In this document: piece after piece, positions 1 through 7,407 of the stretch
Position numbering within the stretch: the stretch's first letter is position 1
How the letters are laid out: each line of letters starts with the position of its first letter
Source: Trebonia sp036276115
Lineage (GTDB): Bacteria; Actinomycetota; Actinomycetes; Streptosporangiales; Streptosporangiaceae
Direction of reading: 5' to 3'
Length of the DNA stretch: 64,000 nt
Assembly (NCBI GenBank): GCA_036276115.1
Contig: DATBEM010000255.1
Span: forward strand, 1-64,000
Notes under the pieces: model-generated
Database searches by the model: none
Seen by the model: the letters and a program-made list of their open reading frames with translations, nothing else
Told to the model about the DNA's origin: nothing
Made by a program: the position numbers and the translations under genes

Positions 1-1
1 C

Positions 2-2065
2 GACGGTGATGGCGAGCGGGGCGGTTACCGCGGCGGTGGCCCGCGTGCTGACGGTCCCCGGACCGGCGGCTACGGCGCCGGCCCCCGGACCGGCGCCCCC
101 CGGACCAGTGGCTATGGCGGTGGCCCGCGTGCTGACGGCCCCCGGACTGGTGGCTATGGCGGTGGCCCGCGTGCTGACGGCCCCCGGACTGGTGGCTATG
201 GCGGTGGCCCGCGTGCTGACGGCCCCCGGACCAGTGGCTACGGCGGTGGCCCGCGTGCTGACGGCCCCCGGACCAGTGGCTACGGCGGTGGCAGTGATGG
301 CGCGCCCCGCGGCCCCCGGCGCGACGGTGATGGCGACCGCGGCGGCTTCCGCGCCGGTCCCCGGACCGGCGGCGGCTACGGCAGTGACCGCGCGCCGCGC
401 CGCGACGGCGACGGCGACGGCGACCGCGGCGGCTTCCGGCCACCGGGCGGTTCGGGCGACCACGGTTCCCGTGAGCAGGGCGGTTCCCGCGACCAGGGCA
501 GTGAGCGGCCGTTCAGCCGCGACAGCGGCCCGCGGCGCGACGGTGACGGCCCGCGCGGCGGCTTCCAGGGCGGCGATCGCGGGGATCGCGGCGGCTACCG
601 GCGCGACGACAGCGGCCCGCGCGGCGGGCTCAGCCGGGGCGGTGGCTCGGCCCGCGAGGGCGGCTACAACTCCGGCGGCGGCGGCGACCGGCCGTTCCGC
701 TCGGGCGGTCCCCGGCGTGACGACGGCGGCTCCGGCCCCCGGAACTTCGACCGTCCGGCCGGCAGCCGCTATGGCAGCGGGCCGTCCGGCCGCCCGGCCG
801 GCCCTGGCCGCAGCTTCGGCGGCTCCCGCCCGGACGGCGACCGCGCCGGGCGCGGTGGCTACGACCGGGGCGGCAGTGACCGGGGCGGCTACGACCGGCG
901 CGCCGACAGCTCCCGTGACCGCGACTTCGAGCGCCCGCGCCGCGACGACGCGCCCCGGGCGGGCGCGCTGCCCCGCATCCCCGACAGCGCCCGCGAGGAC
1001 CAGCTCTCCCGCGAGGCCCGCTCGGAGCTGACCGGGCTGCCGATCGAGCTGGCCAGTACCGTGGGGCGCTACCTGGTCGCGGCCGAGCTGGCGAGCGACC
1101 CCGAGCGGTCGTATGAGTACGCCCAGGCGGCCCGGCACTACGCCAGCCGCATCGGCATCGTCCGCGAGGTGGCCGGCATCGCCGCCTACCGGACCGAGCG
1201 CTGGGCCGAGGCCCTCGCCGAGCTGCGGGCCGCCCGCCGGATGACCGGGCGGAACGAGTACCTCGCGGTCATGGCCGACGCCGAGCGCGCGCTCGGCCGC
1301 CTGGACCGGGCGCTGGAGGTCGTGCACAGCCCCGAGGGCAAGCGGCTGCCCCGCGACGCCCAGATCGAGCTGCGCATCGTGGAGTCCGGCATTCGCCGCG
1401 ACCAGGGGCTGGGCGACGCCGCGGTGCTCGTCTTGCAGGTCCCCGAGCTGCGCGACGGCCGTGCGCACCCCTATTCGGCCCGGCTGTTCTACGCCTACGC
1501 GGAGGCCCTGCTGGCGGCTGGCCGCCAGGAAGAGGCCCGGAAGGCGTTCAGTAAGGCGATCGAGCACGACCCCGAGGGCGACACCGACGCGGTCGACCGC
1601 CTCGATGAGGTGGACGGCGTCACCATCTCCGACCTCGATGACGAGGACGACGATGAGCTCGAGGCCGGGGGCGATGAGGACCTCGAAGACGACGGCGAGG
1701 ACGAGGACCCCGACGGGCCCGATGCCGACGCGGCCGACGGCGACCTCGATGATGACGACGACGACAATGCGGACGACGAGGACCTCGATGATGAGGCGGA
1801 CGGCGTTCTTGACGACGGCGCCCTTGGCGACGAGGACGACGATGAGGACGACGACGATGAGGACCTCGATGATGAGGCCGACGGCGACCTCGAAGACGGC
1901 GGCCTCGAAGACGAGGATGACGATGAGGCCGATGAGGCCGACGGCGACCTCGATGACGAGGCCGGCGAGGATGACAAGGACGGCGGCCTCGATGACAAGG
2001 CCGCGGGAGAGCGCCCGGTAGGCGAAGAGGCTGGCGGCACGGCCGGGACCGGGCCCGTGAAGTAA
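2..2065 (+). CDS. RGG-rich / TPR-like / acidic-tail protein (5' end outside window)
   Basis: The frame starting at base 2 has no stop from the window edge to the TAA at 2063, so the gene begins upstream; 687 residues are visible. Three regions are plain. Residues ~1-335 are a disordered Gly/Arg/Asp-rich stretch full of RGG, GGY and PRRD motifs, with four perfect copies of a 14-residue repeat (GYGGGPRADGPRT plus S or G). Residues ~340-535 form an all-helical domain with TPR-like helix pairs (RYLVAAELASDPERSYEYA, ARLFYAYAEALLAAGRQEEA). Residues ~540-687 are almost entirely Asp/Glu. A conserved actinobacterial TPR protein is the likely core. Function is unknown; RGG tracts often bind RNA, which is inference here. 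A GTG at 1061 is a possible internal start but would discard the conserved lead-in to the helical domain. Confidence 0.8.
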   Translation, partial: DGDGERGGYRGGGPRADGPRTGGYGAGPRTGAPRTSGYGGGPRADGPRTGGYGGGPRADGPRTGGYGGGPRADGPRTSGYGGGPRADGPRTSGYGGGSDGAPRGPRRDGDGDRGGFRAGPRTGGGYGSDRAPRRDGDGDGDRGGFRPPGGSGDHGSREQGGSRDQGSERPFSRDSGPRRDGDGPRGGFQGGDRGDRGGYRRDDSGPRGGLSRGGGSAREGGYNSGGGGDRPFRSGGPRRDDGGSGPRNFDRPAGSRYGSGPSGRPAGPGRSFGGSRPDGDRAGRGGYDRGGSDRGGYDRRADSSRDRDFERPRRDDAPRAGALPRIPDSAREDQLSREARSELTGLPIELASTVGRYLVAAELASDPERSYEYAQAARHYASRIGIVREVAGIAAYRTERWAEALAELRAARRMTGRNEYLAVMADAERALGRLDRALEVVHSPEGKRLPRDAQIELRIVESGIRRDQGLGDAAVLVLQVPELRDGRAHPYSARLFYAYAEALLAAGRQEEARKAFSKAIEHDPEGDTDAVDRLDEVDGVTISDLDDEDDDELEAGGDEDLEDDGEDEDPDGPDADAADGDLDDDDDDNADDEDLDDEADGVLDDGALGDEDDDEDDDDEDLDDEADGDLEDGGLEDEDDDEADEADGDLDDEAGEDDKDGGLDDKAAGERPVGEEAGGTAGTGPVK
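110..292 (+). repeat. 42-bp in-frame tandem repeat in the RGG region
   Basis: Units start at 110, 152, 194 and 236, with a partial fifth from 278. Each is 14 codons (GYGGGPRADGPRT plus S/G) and the copies are almost identical at DNA level, so the array is recent and probably variable in copy number between strains. A degenerate copy lies just upstream at about 23-67. Confidence 0.9.
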
Positions 2066-2089
2066 CGTTCCGGGCCTGATGAGCCGGGT

Positions 2090-2114
2090 ACGGCGGGGCG
2101 TCACGCCCCGCCGT
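2090..2114. terminator. Bidirectional hairpin terminator
   Basis: An 11-bp perfect stem (2090-2100 with 2104-2114) closes a 3-nt loop. The loop TCA at 2101-2103 is exactly the TGA stop codon of the convergent hydrolase gene. It lies between two converging genes and can serve both. Confidence 0.75.
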
Positions 2115-3069
2115 CAGCCGGCGCCTCGTCCAGCGTCTCCAGCCAGTGCCAGATGCCGCCCACGTTGGCGGCGGCCCCGCTGATGCGCTCGAACTTCGCG
2201 GCGATGGCCGGGTCGCCACCGGGGGCGAGCGAGGCGTAGCGCGACATCGTCTTCTGGCGCACCATCTCCACCGCGTGGTCCAGGTCGAGGCCGCGGGCGC
2301 GGGCCGCGCGGGTCTCCGCCACCCACACCTGCAGCTCCTCGGCCGAGCGCTCCAGGATCGACGGCACGTCCGTGGCCGGCCCGTAATGGCTGAACAGCAG
2401 CCGCTGCGGGCCCAGCGACGTGAACAGGTCCAGCGACGCCAGCCCGACCCCGAGGTCGAAGTCCGGCGGCGGGGTCGCGGGCCGCAGGTCCCCGGTGTCC
2501 GGGATGTACACCCCGGCCGCGTCGCCCACGTACAGGTCGCCGCTGGCGGAGTCGAACAGGCCCACGTGGTGGCGCGCGTGGCCGGGCGAGTAGTAGCTGC
2601 GCAGCTCGCGTCCCCCGCCCAGGTCCACCACGCCGGTGTCGTCCACCGCCCGCAGGCGGTCGGCGGGCACCGGCTTCATGGTCCCGAACAGGGTGTCCAG
2701 CGCGTCCCCGTACACCTGGCGGGCGCTGGCCAGCAGCCGGGCCGGGTCGGCCAGGTGCCGCGCCCCCCGGGCGTGGACGACGACCTCAGAAGAAGGGTAG
2801 AGGGAAGCGATATCCCCCGCCCCGCCGGCGTGGTCCAGGTGAATATGGGTAACCACCACTGAGGCTAGGTCCGCGGGGCCCACTCCCAGAGAGGCGAGGG
2901 CGTCCCGCACGATCGGGGCTGACGGTGCCGTGCCAGTCTCGACCAGGCACGGGCGGCTGCCTCGGATCAGGTAGCCTGCTGTGATACCTTCGTAACCAGC
3001 CATCCGGGTATCGATCTGGAAGACGTCATTGCCTAGGTCGGTGACGATGGGCGCAGAATCTGCGGCCAT
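2101..3069 (-). CDS. Metallo-beta-lactamase-fold hydrolase
   Basis: A 322-residue protein of the MBL superfamily. The zinc motif THIHLDHAG is at residues ~74-82 (H75, H77, D79, H80). GHARHHVGL further on supplies another metal-site His, and FSHYGP is near the C-terminal third. The substrate is unknown; the layout with a C-terminal helical region is that of cytosolic glyoxalase II-like or lactonase-like members. I chose the ATG at 3069 because the frame upstream of it runs into the divergent bldG gene and its ribosome binding site. Divergent from bldG with about 60 bp between starts. Confidence 0.8.
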   Translation of the reverse strand: MAADSAPIVTDLGNDVFQIDTRMAGYEGITAGYLIRGSRPCLVETGTAPSAPIVRDALASLGVGPADLASVVVTHIHLDHAGGAGDIASLYPSSEVVVHARGARHLADPARLLASARQVYGDALDTLFGTMKPVPADRLRAVDDTGVVDLGGGRELRSYYSPGHARHHVGLFDSASGDLYVGDAAGVYIPDTGDLRPATPPPDFDLGVGLASLDLFTSLGPQRLLFSHYGPATDVPSILERSAEELQVWVAETRAARARGLDLDHAVEMVRQKTMSRYASLAPGGDPAIAAKFERISGAAANVGGIWHWLETLDEAPADGGA

Positions 3070-3130
3070 CGTGGCGGGGTTATCACGCACCCGGCTATTC
3101 TCCCTCATAGAAGAGGAAAGGGGAGAGCTC

Positions 3131-3499
3131 ATGGACCTCACGCTCAAGGATCACCCGGCCGGCGAGGGCCGGACGGTCGTCGAGGTGAGCGGCGAGATCG
3201 ACGTCTACACCGCGCCGAAGCTCAGGGAGACCCTCCAGGGCCTGGTGGACGGCGGCAGCTACCGCCTCATCATCGACATGGACGGTGTCGAGTTCCTGGA
3301 CTCCACCGGCCTGGGGGTCCTCGTCGGCGGCATGAAGCGCGTGCGCGCCCACGACGGCTCCATCGACATCGTCTGCAACCAGGGCCGGATCTTGCGGATC
3401 TTCAAGATCACCGGGCTGAGCAACGTCTTCACGATCCACGACTCGGTCGACGCGGCCCTGGCCACCCCGGGCGCCCCGCCCGCGTTCGGCGACAACTAG
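3131..3499 (+). CDS. bldG: Anti-sigma factor antagonist, BldG-like STAS protein
   Basis: A 122-residue single STAS domain. The phosphorylation motif is FLDSTGLGVLVGG with Ser58 as the predicted phosphoacceptor; GEIDVYTAPKLRE and RILRIFKITGL match Streptomyces BldG closely. In that family the unphosphorylated form binds anti-sigma factors and frees stress or developmental sigma factors. Start: ATG 3131 behind a purine-rich GGAAAGGGGAGAG (3114-3126). Unlike Streptomyces, no anti-sigma kinase gene follows; the next gene is a convergent DUF1015 gene, so the partner must be encoded elsewhere. Confidence 0.88.
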   Translation: MDLTLKDHPAGEGRTVVEVSGEIDVYTAPKLRETLQGLVDGGSYRLIIDMDGVEFLDSTGLGVLVGGMKRVRAHDGSIDIVCNQGRILRIFKITGLSNVFTIHDSVDAALATPGAPPAFGDN

Positions 3500-3503
3500 C
3501 CGG

Positions 3504-4943
3504 CTAGTCATCGAAGCCGCGCAGCACTAGCCCGCTGCGCGGCTTCGGGCCGAAGGACGTGGACTTGCGGGGGACCCGCTCCCCGTGCAAGGCCAGGTCC
3601 CGCACGACCCCGAACGGGCACGGCCGCATGATCACCGCGACCCCGCCCGACTCGACCGCGCACTGCACCGCATCCCCGGCGTCATGGCGGACGAGCACCC
3701 CCCGCTCGCTGTCGTGGATGCCCCACAGGCGCGCCATCAGCAGCTGCTGGAGGATCGCGGCGTCCAGCCGCCGCCAGCGCGGGGAGGACGCCGGCGGCAT
3801 CGACGCGGCCACCAGCGCCCGGTCTGGCCGTTCCACCAGCCAGTACCGGGCCGCCCGGCCCGCCCGGGGCGCCCCCGCCGTCCCTGACGTCCCTGACGCC
3901 CCCCCTGGCGGCCCTGCGAGCAGGAACGCGCCCTCGCCGTCGCCGGCGGCGCGCAGGTGGCCCAGGGCCGCGTCCAGGCCGCCCGCGGGCAGCTCGCGCA
4001 CGGTGAACGCCCCCGCCGCGAGCCGGGCCGCGTCGTCGGGCCGTAGCCGGGGCAGCACCCGGTGGATCGCCCCCAGCCGGGGCGCGTAGGCGTCGTCGTC
4101 GACCAGGTAGGCCAGCCCGTAGTCCCACGGCCCGGGGCCGTGCCCCCGCTCGCGCATCTGGTCCTGCAGCCCCCGGTAGGCCGCGTACCGGTGGTGCCCG
4201 TCGGCGATCAGCGCCGTCCGCCCGGCCAGGTCCGCCGCGACGAGCGCGTGCGCCGCCGGGTCGGCCACCCGCCACAGCCGGTGCGTGATCCCGTCCGGGG
4301 TGACCGCCGTGACCAGCGGCGCCCCCTGGCCGGCGACCTCATCCGCGAGCGCGCTGGTGGCCGACCGGCCCGCCGCGCCCTGGTCGGCCCTGTCCTGGCC
4401 GGCCCTGTCCTGGCCGCCGCTGCCCTGGCCGCCGCCGTCGTAGACCAGGAAGATCGGCTCCAGGTTCGCCCGGGTGGCCGCCATCAGGTCGCGCCGGTCG
4501 CGGACCGGGCCGGGCATCACGTCCTCGTGCGGGACGATGCCCGACTCGGCCGGGTCGCCCACCCCCACCAGCGCGATCACGCCCCGCTGGAGCAGGTTCG
4601 GGGCCGGGCCGGGCGCGCTCTGCTGGTACACGTAGAGGGCCGGCCCGGGATCGGGCGCCAAGATGCCCGCCGCGCGCCAGGAGCGCAGCCGCTGGGCCGC
4701 CTCCTGGTTCGGGTCGGGGCCGGGCCCGGAATCGGCGTCGCGCGGGGCCGAGCGGGGCAAGATGAGCCTGACAACGTTATGCGGGTCCGCCTGAAGCAGG
4801 TCGTCCAGGGTGGCAGCGCCGATGACATCGTACGGTGGAGACGTGACGTTAGCGATGCCGCTGGCCCGGTGAGGGTTATAGCGGACGCCGCGGAAGGGCG
4901 CCACCCGGAGTCCCGGGCCACGGGGCGACGAAAGGGTCTGCAC
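3504..4943 (-). CDS. DUF1015 family protein
   Basis: 479 residues. The N-terminal VAPFRGVRYNP and TSPPYDVI and the central DGHHRYAAY motif (near residue 245) are characteristic of DUF1015, a widespread family with no firmly established reaction. Low-complexity insertions (GGQDRAGQDRADQ, GGASGTSGTAGAP) break the domain and look lineage-specific. The GTG at 4943 is the longest start, but it lies 2 bp from the ATG of the divergent TPR gene; a GTG at 4904, just before APFRG, is an alternative that would leave some promoter room. Confidence 0.75.
   Translation of the reverse strand: MQTLSSPRGPGLRVAPFRGVRYNPHRASGIANVTSPPYDVIGAATLDDLLQADPHNVVRLILPRSAPRDADSGPGPDPNQEAAQRLRSWRAAGILAPDPGPALYVYQQSAPGPAPNLLQRGVIALVGVGDPAESGIVPHEDVMPGPVRDRRDLMAATRANLEPIFLVYDGGGQGSGGQDRAGQDRADQGAAGRSATSALADEVAGQGAPLVTAVTPDGITHRLWRVADPAAHALVAADLAGRTALIADGHHRYAAYRGLQDQMRERGHGPGPWDYGLAYLVDDDAYAPRLGAIHRVLPRLRPDDAARLAAGAFTVRELPAGGLDAALGHLRAAGDGEGAFLLAGPPGGASGTSGTAGAPRAGRAARYWLVERPDRALVAASMPPASSPRWRRLDAAILQQLLMARLWGIHDSERGVLVRHDAGDAVQCAVESGGVAVIMRPCPFGVVRDLALHGERVPRKSTSFGPKPRSGLVLRGFDD
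3512..3547 (+). terminator. Hairpin terminator of bldG inside the DUF1015 3' end
   Basis: A 14-bp perfect stem (3512-3525 with 3534-3547) and an 8-nt loop, 12 bp after the bldG stop. The stem lies within the last codons of the convergent DUF1015 gene, so the coding sequence doubles as terminator. No T tract follows. Confidence 0.7.
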
Positions 4944-4945
4944 AC

Positions 4946-5422
4946 ATGACAGAAGTGCCGAGCGGAAGCAGGGATTCCCGGACGCCTGGCAGCACCCCGG
5001 GCGGGGCGGCGGGCAACGGGGCCGGCGAGCCCGACCCCGGCGACGTGCACGCCTGGTACACCCGGGGCCTGGAGCTCCTCGGCAACGGCAGCCCGGCCGC
5101 CGCCGCCCAGGTACTGCAGCGGGCCGCGACGGCGGTGCCGGAGGCCCGCAGCATCCGCGAGGCCCTGGCCCGCGCCCAGTTCGACACCGGTCAGTACGCC
5201 GAGGCGGCCCGCAACTTCCGCGCCATCATCGAGGCCAGCCCGGCCGAGGACTACGCCTACTTCGGCCTCGGCCTGTCCCTGAGCCGCACCGGGCAGCACG
5301 CCGCGGCGGTGGAGTACCTGGCCCTCGCGGCCGCGATGCGCCCGCTGAAGCACTACATCGAGGCACTGCACCAGGCGCGGGCTACGCTAGAGGCGCGCAA
5401 GCAGGCCGGCCTCGACTCATAG
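4946..5422 (+). CDS. Tetratricopeptide repeat protein
   Basis: 158 residues. A disordered Gly/Pro/Ser-rich lead (~1-32) is followed by about three TPR helix pairs (HAWYTRGLELLGNGSPAAAAQ; SIREALARAQFDTGQYAEAAR; AYFGLGLSLSRTGQHAAAVE). It sits just upstream of the NagD-like phosphatase; a TPR gene beside such a HAD gene is also seen in mycobacteria. It probably acts as a protein-binding scaffold, but no partner can be named. ATG 4946 has AAAGGG at 4931-4936 as its likely ribosome binding site. Confidence 0.75.
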   Translation: MTEVPSGSRDSRTPGSTPGGAAGNGAGEPDPGDVHAWYTRGLELLGNGSPAAAAQVLQRAATAVPEARSIREALARAQFDTGQYAEAARNFRAIIEASPAEDYAYFGLGLSLSRTGQHAAAVEYLALAAAMRPLKHYIEALHQARATLEARKQAGLDS

Positions 5423-5474
5423 CGGGGCGACTGGCTCAGGCGCGGCCACCGAAGCAGAGCCGGCAAGGAGACGC

Positions 5475-6464
5475 GTGGGAACCACGAAGCTGCACGAGGC
5501 GTACGACGTCGCCCTGCTCGACCTCGATGGCGTCGTCTACATCGGCGGCACCGCCATCCCCAGCGCCCCGCCGGCGCTGCAGCGGGCCAAGGCGGCCGGG
5601 ATGCACTTGGCCTACGTCACCAACAACGCCTCCCGCACCCCGGCCGCGGTTGCCGGGCTGCTGCGGTCGATGGAGGTCCCGGCCGAGGCCGACGACGTCG
5701 TCACGTCGTGCCAGGCCGCCGCCCGCCTGCTGGCCGACAAGCTCCCGGCCGGGGCGCCCGTGCTCGTCATCGGCAGTACCGCCCTGCGGCTGGCGGTCCG
5801 CGAGCGCGGCCTGCGCCCGGTGTCCACCGCCGCCAGCCAGCCCCAGGCGGTGGTGCAGGGCTACGCCCCCGGCCTGGACTACCAGGCCCTGGCCGAGGGC
5901 AGCCTGGCGGTCCGGGCGGGCGCCCTGTTCGTCGGGACGAACGCCGACAGCACCCTGCCCGGGCAGCGGGGCATCCAGCCCGGCAACGGGTCCCTGCTGC
6001 GGGTGATCGCCCACGCCAACCAGGTCGAGCCGGTCATCGCGGGCAAGCCCGAGCTGCCGCTGCACCATGAGTCCATCATCCGGACCGGCGCCCGCCGCCC
6101 GCTCGTCGTCGGGGACCGCCTCGACACCGACATCGAGGCCGCCAGCCGGGCCGGGGCCGACAGCCTGCTCGTCCTGACCGGCGTGTCCGGGGCGGCCGAC
6201 CTGCCCGCCGCGCCGCCCGAGCACCGCCCGACCTACCTCGCGGCCACCCTCGACGCGCTCCTGGAGCCGTACCCGGACGTCATCCTGGAGGATGACGGCG
6301 CCCGCTGCCGGGGCTGGACGGCCCGCTGGCAGTCCGCCGCCATCACCCTGGCGGGCGACGGCGACCCGGTCGACGCCCTGCGGGCGGTGTGCGCCGCCGC
6401 CTGGTCCCGCGAGGGGACTGCCGCCGACGCCGCCAAGGATGCGCTCGGCCGCCTCAGCCTCTAA
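5475..6464 (+). CDS. HAD-superfamily subfamily IIA (NagD-like) phosphatase
   Basis: 329 residues. HAD motif I is LLDLDGVVY (nucleophile D16, D18), motif II is YVTNNAS and the late motif is VVGDRLDTDIEAA. The cap arrangement is that of the NagD/p-nitrophenylphosphatase group, which dephosphorylates small sugar or nucleotide phosphates; the substrate here is unknown. GTG 5475 has CAAGGAG four bases upstream. Probably cotranscribed with the TPR gene 52 bp upstream. The TAA stop lies in a 17-bp tandem repeat. Confidence 0.85.
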   Translation: MGTTKLHEAYDVALLDLDGVVYIGGTAIPSAPPALQRAKAAGMHLAYVTNNASRTPAAVAGLLRSMEVPAEADDVVTSCQAAARLLADKLPAGAPVLVIGSTALRLAVRERGLRPVSTAASQPQAVVQGYAPGLDYQALAEGSLAVRAGALFVGTNADSTLPGQRGIQPGNGSLLRVIAHANQVEPVIAGKPELPLHHESIIRTGARRPLVVGDRLDTDIEAASRAGADSLLVLTGVSGAADLPAAPPEHRPTYLAATLDALLEPYPDVILEDDGARCRGWTARWQSAAITLAGDGDPVDALRAVCAAAWSREGTAADAAKDALGRLSL

Positions 6465-6502
6465 TCCAGCCCGGCCTCTAATCCAGCCCGGCCTCTCATC
6501 CA
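6458..6502. repeat. 17-bp tandem repeat across a stop codon
   Basis: The unit CCTCTAATCCAGCCCGG occurs at 6458-6474 and 6475-6491, with a partial third copy to 6502. The first copy contains the TAA stop of the phosphatase gene, so the duplication repeats the end of the gene. It looks like replication slippage. Confidence 0.8.
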
Positions 6503-6600
6503 CGTCAGCCGGTAATCCCCCAGCCTGTAGTCGGCTTGGTTACCTTAAGTTACGGACGTGTTAACGATCGGGCTGGTGGGGCCTGATTTAGGCGTGTGGC

Positions 6601-6630
6601 TTGACAAACGCTGCGTGATTACGGTGTCCT
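6601..6630 (+). promoter_or_regulatory. Promoter of the poly-cysteine mini-ORF
   Basis: A consensus -35 TTGACA (6601-6606), an 18-bp spacer and a weaker -10 TGTCCT (6625-6630). The -10 ends 7 nt before the ATG at 6638, the same distance seen at about twenty other starts here, which predicts a leaderless transcript. Confidence 0.55.
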
Positions 6631-6637
6631 AGTGCGC

Positions 6638-6736
6638 ATGCCAGCACGCATGCGTTTCACCGCCATGATCCTCGACGACGCCGTCGTCGCGGCGTGTGGC
6701 GCGTGCGGCTGCTGTCCATCGCGCTGTTGTCGCTGA
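6638..6736 (+). CDS. Poly-cysteine leader peptide (putative cysteine attenuator)
   Basis: A 32-codon frame from ATG 6638 to TGA 6734 whose last 14 residues, ACGACGCCPSRCCR, hold six Cys codons. There is no ribosome binding site before it; instead a TTGACA/TGTCCT promoter ends 7 nt upstream, so it should be read leaderless. In mycobacteria, leaderless poly-Cys short ORFs act as cysteine-responsive attenuators of downstream sulfur genes. Here the next gene (6811) resembles cysteine dioxygenase, which fits. In-frame ATGs at 6650 and 6665 are alternative starts. Function is inferred from Cys content, promoter geometry and neighbour. Confidence 0.6.
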   Translation: MPARMRFTAMILDDAVVAACGACGCCPSRCCR

Positions 6737-6810
6737 TTTCTCCTCAGCCAGGGCCCGCCTGACCATGTCACGGCGAGCACGACTCTCCCGCGCGCGAAGG
6801 AACCACTCCA

Positions 6811-7407
6811 GTGAACGCCGATCTGTCGGTTGCGCCTGAAATCGCCCAGCTTGCCATGCCACTCATGAACCTGCCGCCCCCGCCCGGCTCCGCCCCGCGC
6901 CACGATGCCACGACCGGGCAGCTCGCCACCGCGCTGTCGCGGCTCGCAGTCGCGCCGCAGCGCTGGTGGGACCTGGTCCGCTTCAACCCCGACGGCCCCG
7001 CCCGCATCGCCGTGCCCGCGCCGTTCGAGGCATGGCTGCTGGTCATCCCGCCCGGCCACGCGGCTGCCTGCCCCTGCCACCTCGCCACCCTGGTCGCCGG
7101 GGAGGCGTCCGAGGGCAGTGCCACGCCCGGCCCGGCCGCGCGGGCCGGGCTGGGCCAGGCCATGGCGGGCCGGGCCGCACTGCGCCCGGGCCGGGTCCGC
7201 GTCCACGCGCCGGGCACCGCCGGGCATGCCGTCATCAGCGCCGGCCACGGCTACTCGGTGAGCCTGCACGCGTCCGCCTTACCGGCGCCCCAGCCTTGCC
7301 GGCGACTCAAGCCTTGCCGGCGCCTCAGCCTTGCGGCGTACCGCGAGATCACCATCGCGGCCGACGCGGCGGCGGGGGCGCCCGGGCAGACTGAGGCCCA
7401 TGATTGA
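6811..7407 (+). CDS. Degenerate cysteine-dioxygenase-like cupin protein
   Basis: 198 residues. The layout follows actinobacterial cysteine dioxygenases: QRWWDLVRF (~50-58), EAWLLVIPPG (~73-82), then ALRPGRVRVHAPG (~123-135) and SVSLHA (~149-154). Where the family has its HxH metal pair after the PG turn, this protein reads HAAACPCHL, and the second-half His motif is AGHAV, so the iron site is damaged or changed. It may be a non-catalytic cysteine sensor or a relic. GTG 6811 has GAAGGAA upstream. Its last codons overlap the ABC ATPase start by 8 bp (ATG 7400 inside, TGA 7405), indicating coupled translation. The Cys-rich mini-ORF upstream suggests cysteine control. Confidence 0.6.
   Translation: MNADLSVAPEIAQLAMPLMNLPPPPGSAPRHDATTGQLATALSRLAVAPQRWWDLVRFNPDGPARIAVPAPFEAWLLVIPPGHAAACPCHLATLVAGEASEGSATPGPAARAGLGQAMAGRAALRPGRVRVHAPGTAGHAVISAGHGYSVSLHASALPAPQPCRRLKPCRRLSLAAYREITIAADAAAGAPGQTEAHD

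Noticed and set aside
6..1031. Ala/Val-rich frame from ATG 6
   Set aside because: It is one frame off the real RGG/TPR gene, which is open through the same stretch and continues in frame into the conserved helical domain.
6538..6572. GTTAC/CTTAAG/GTTAAC cluster as a regulatory box
   Set aside because: The half-sites do not keep a consistent spacing or orientation.
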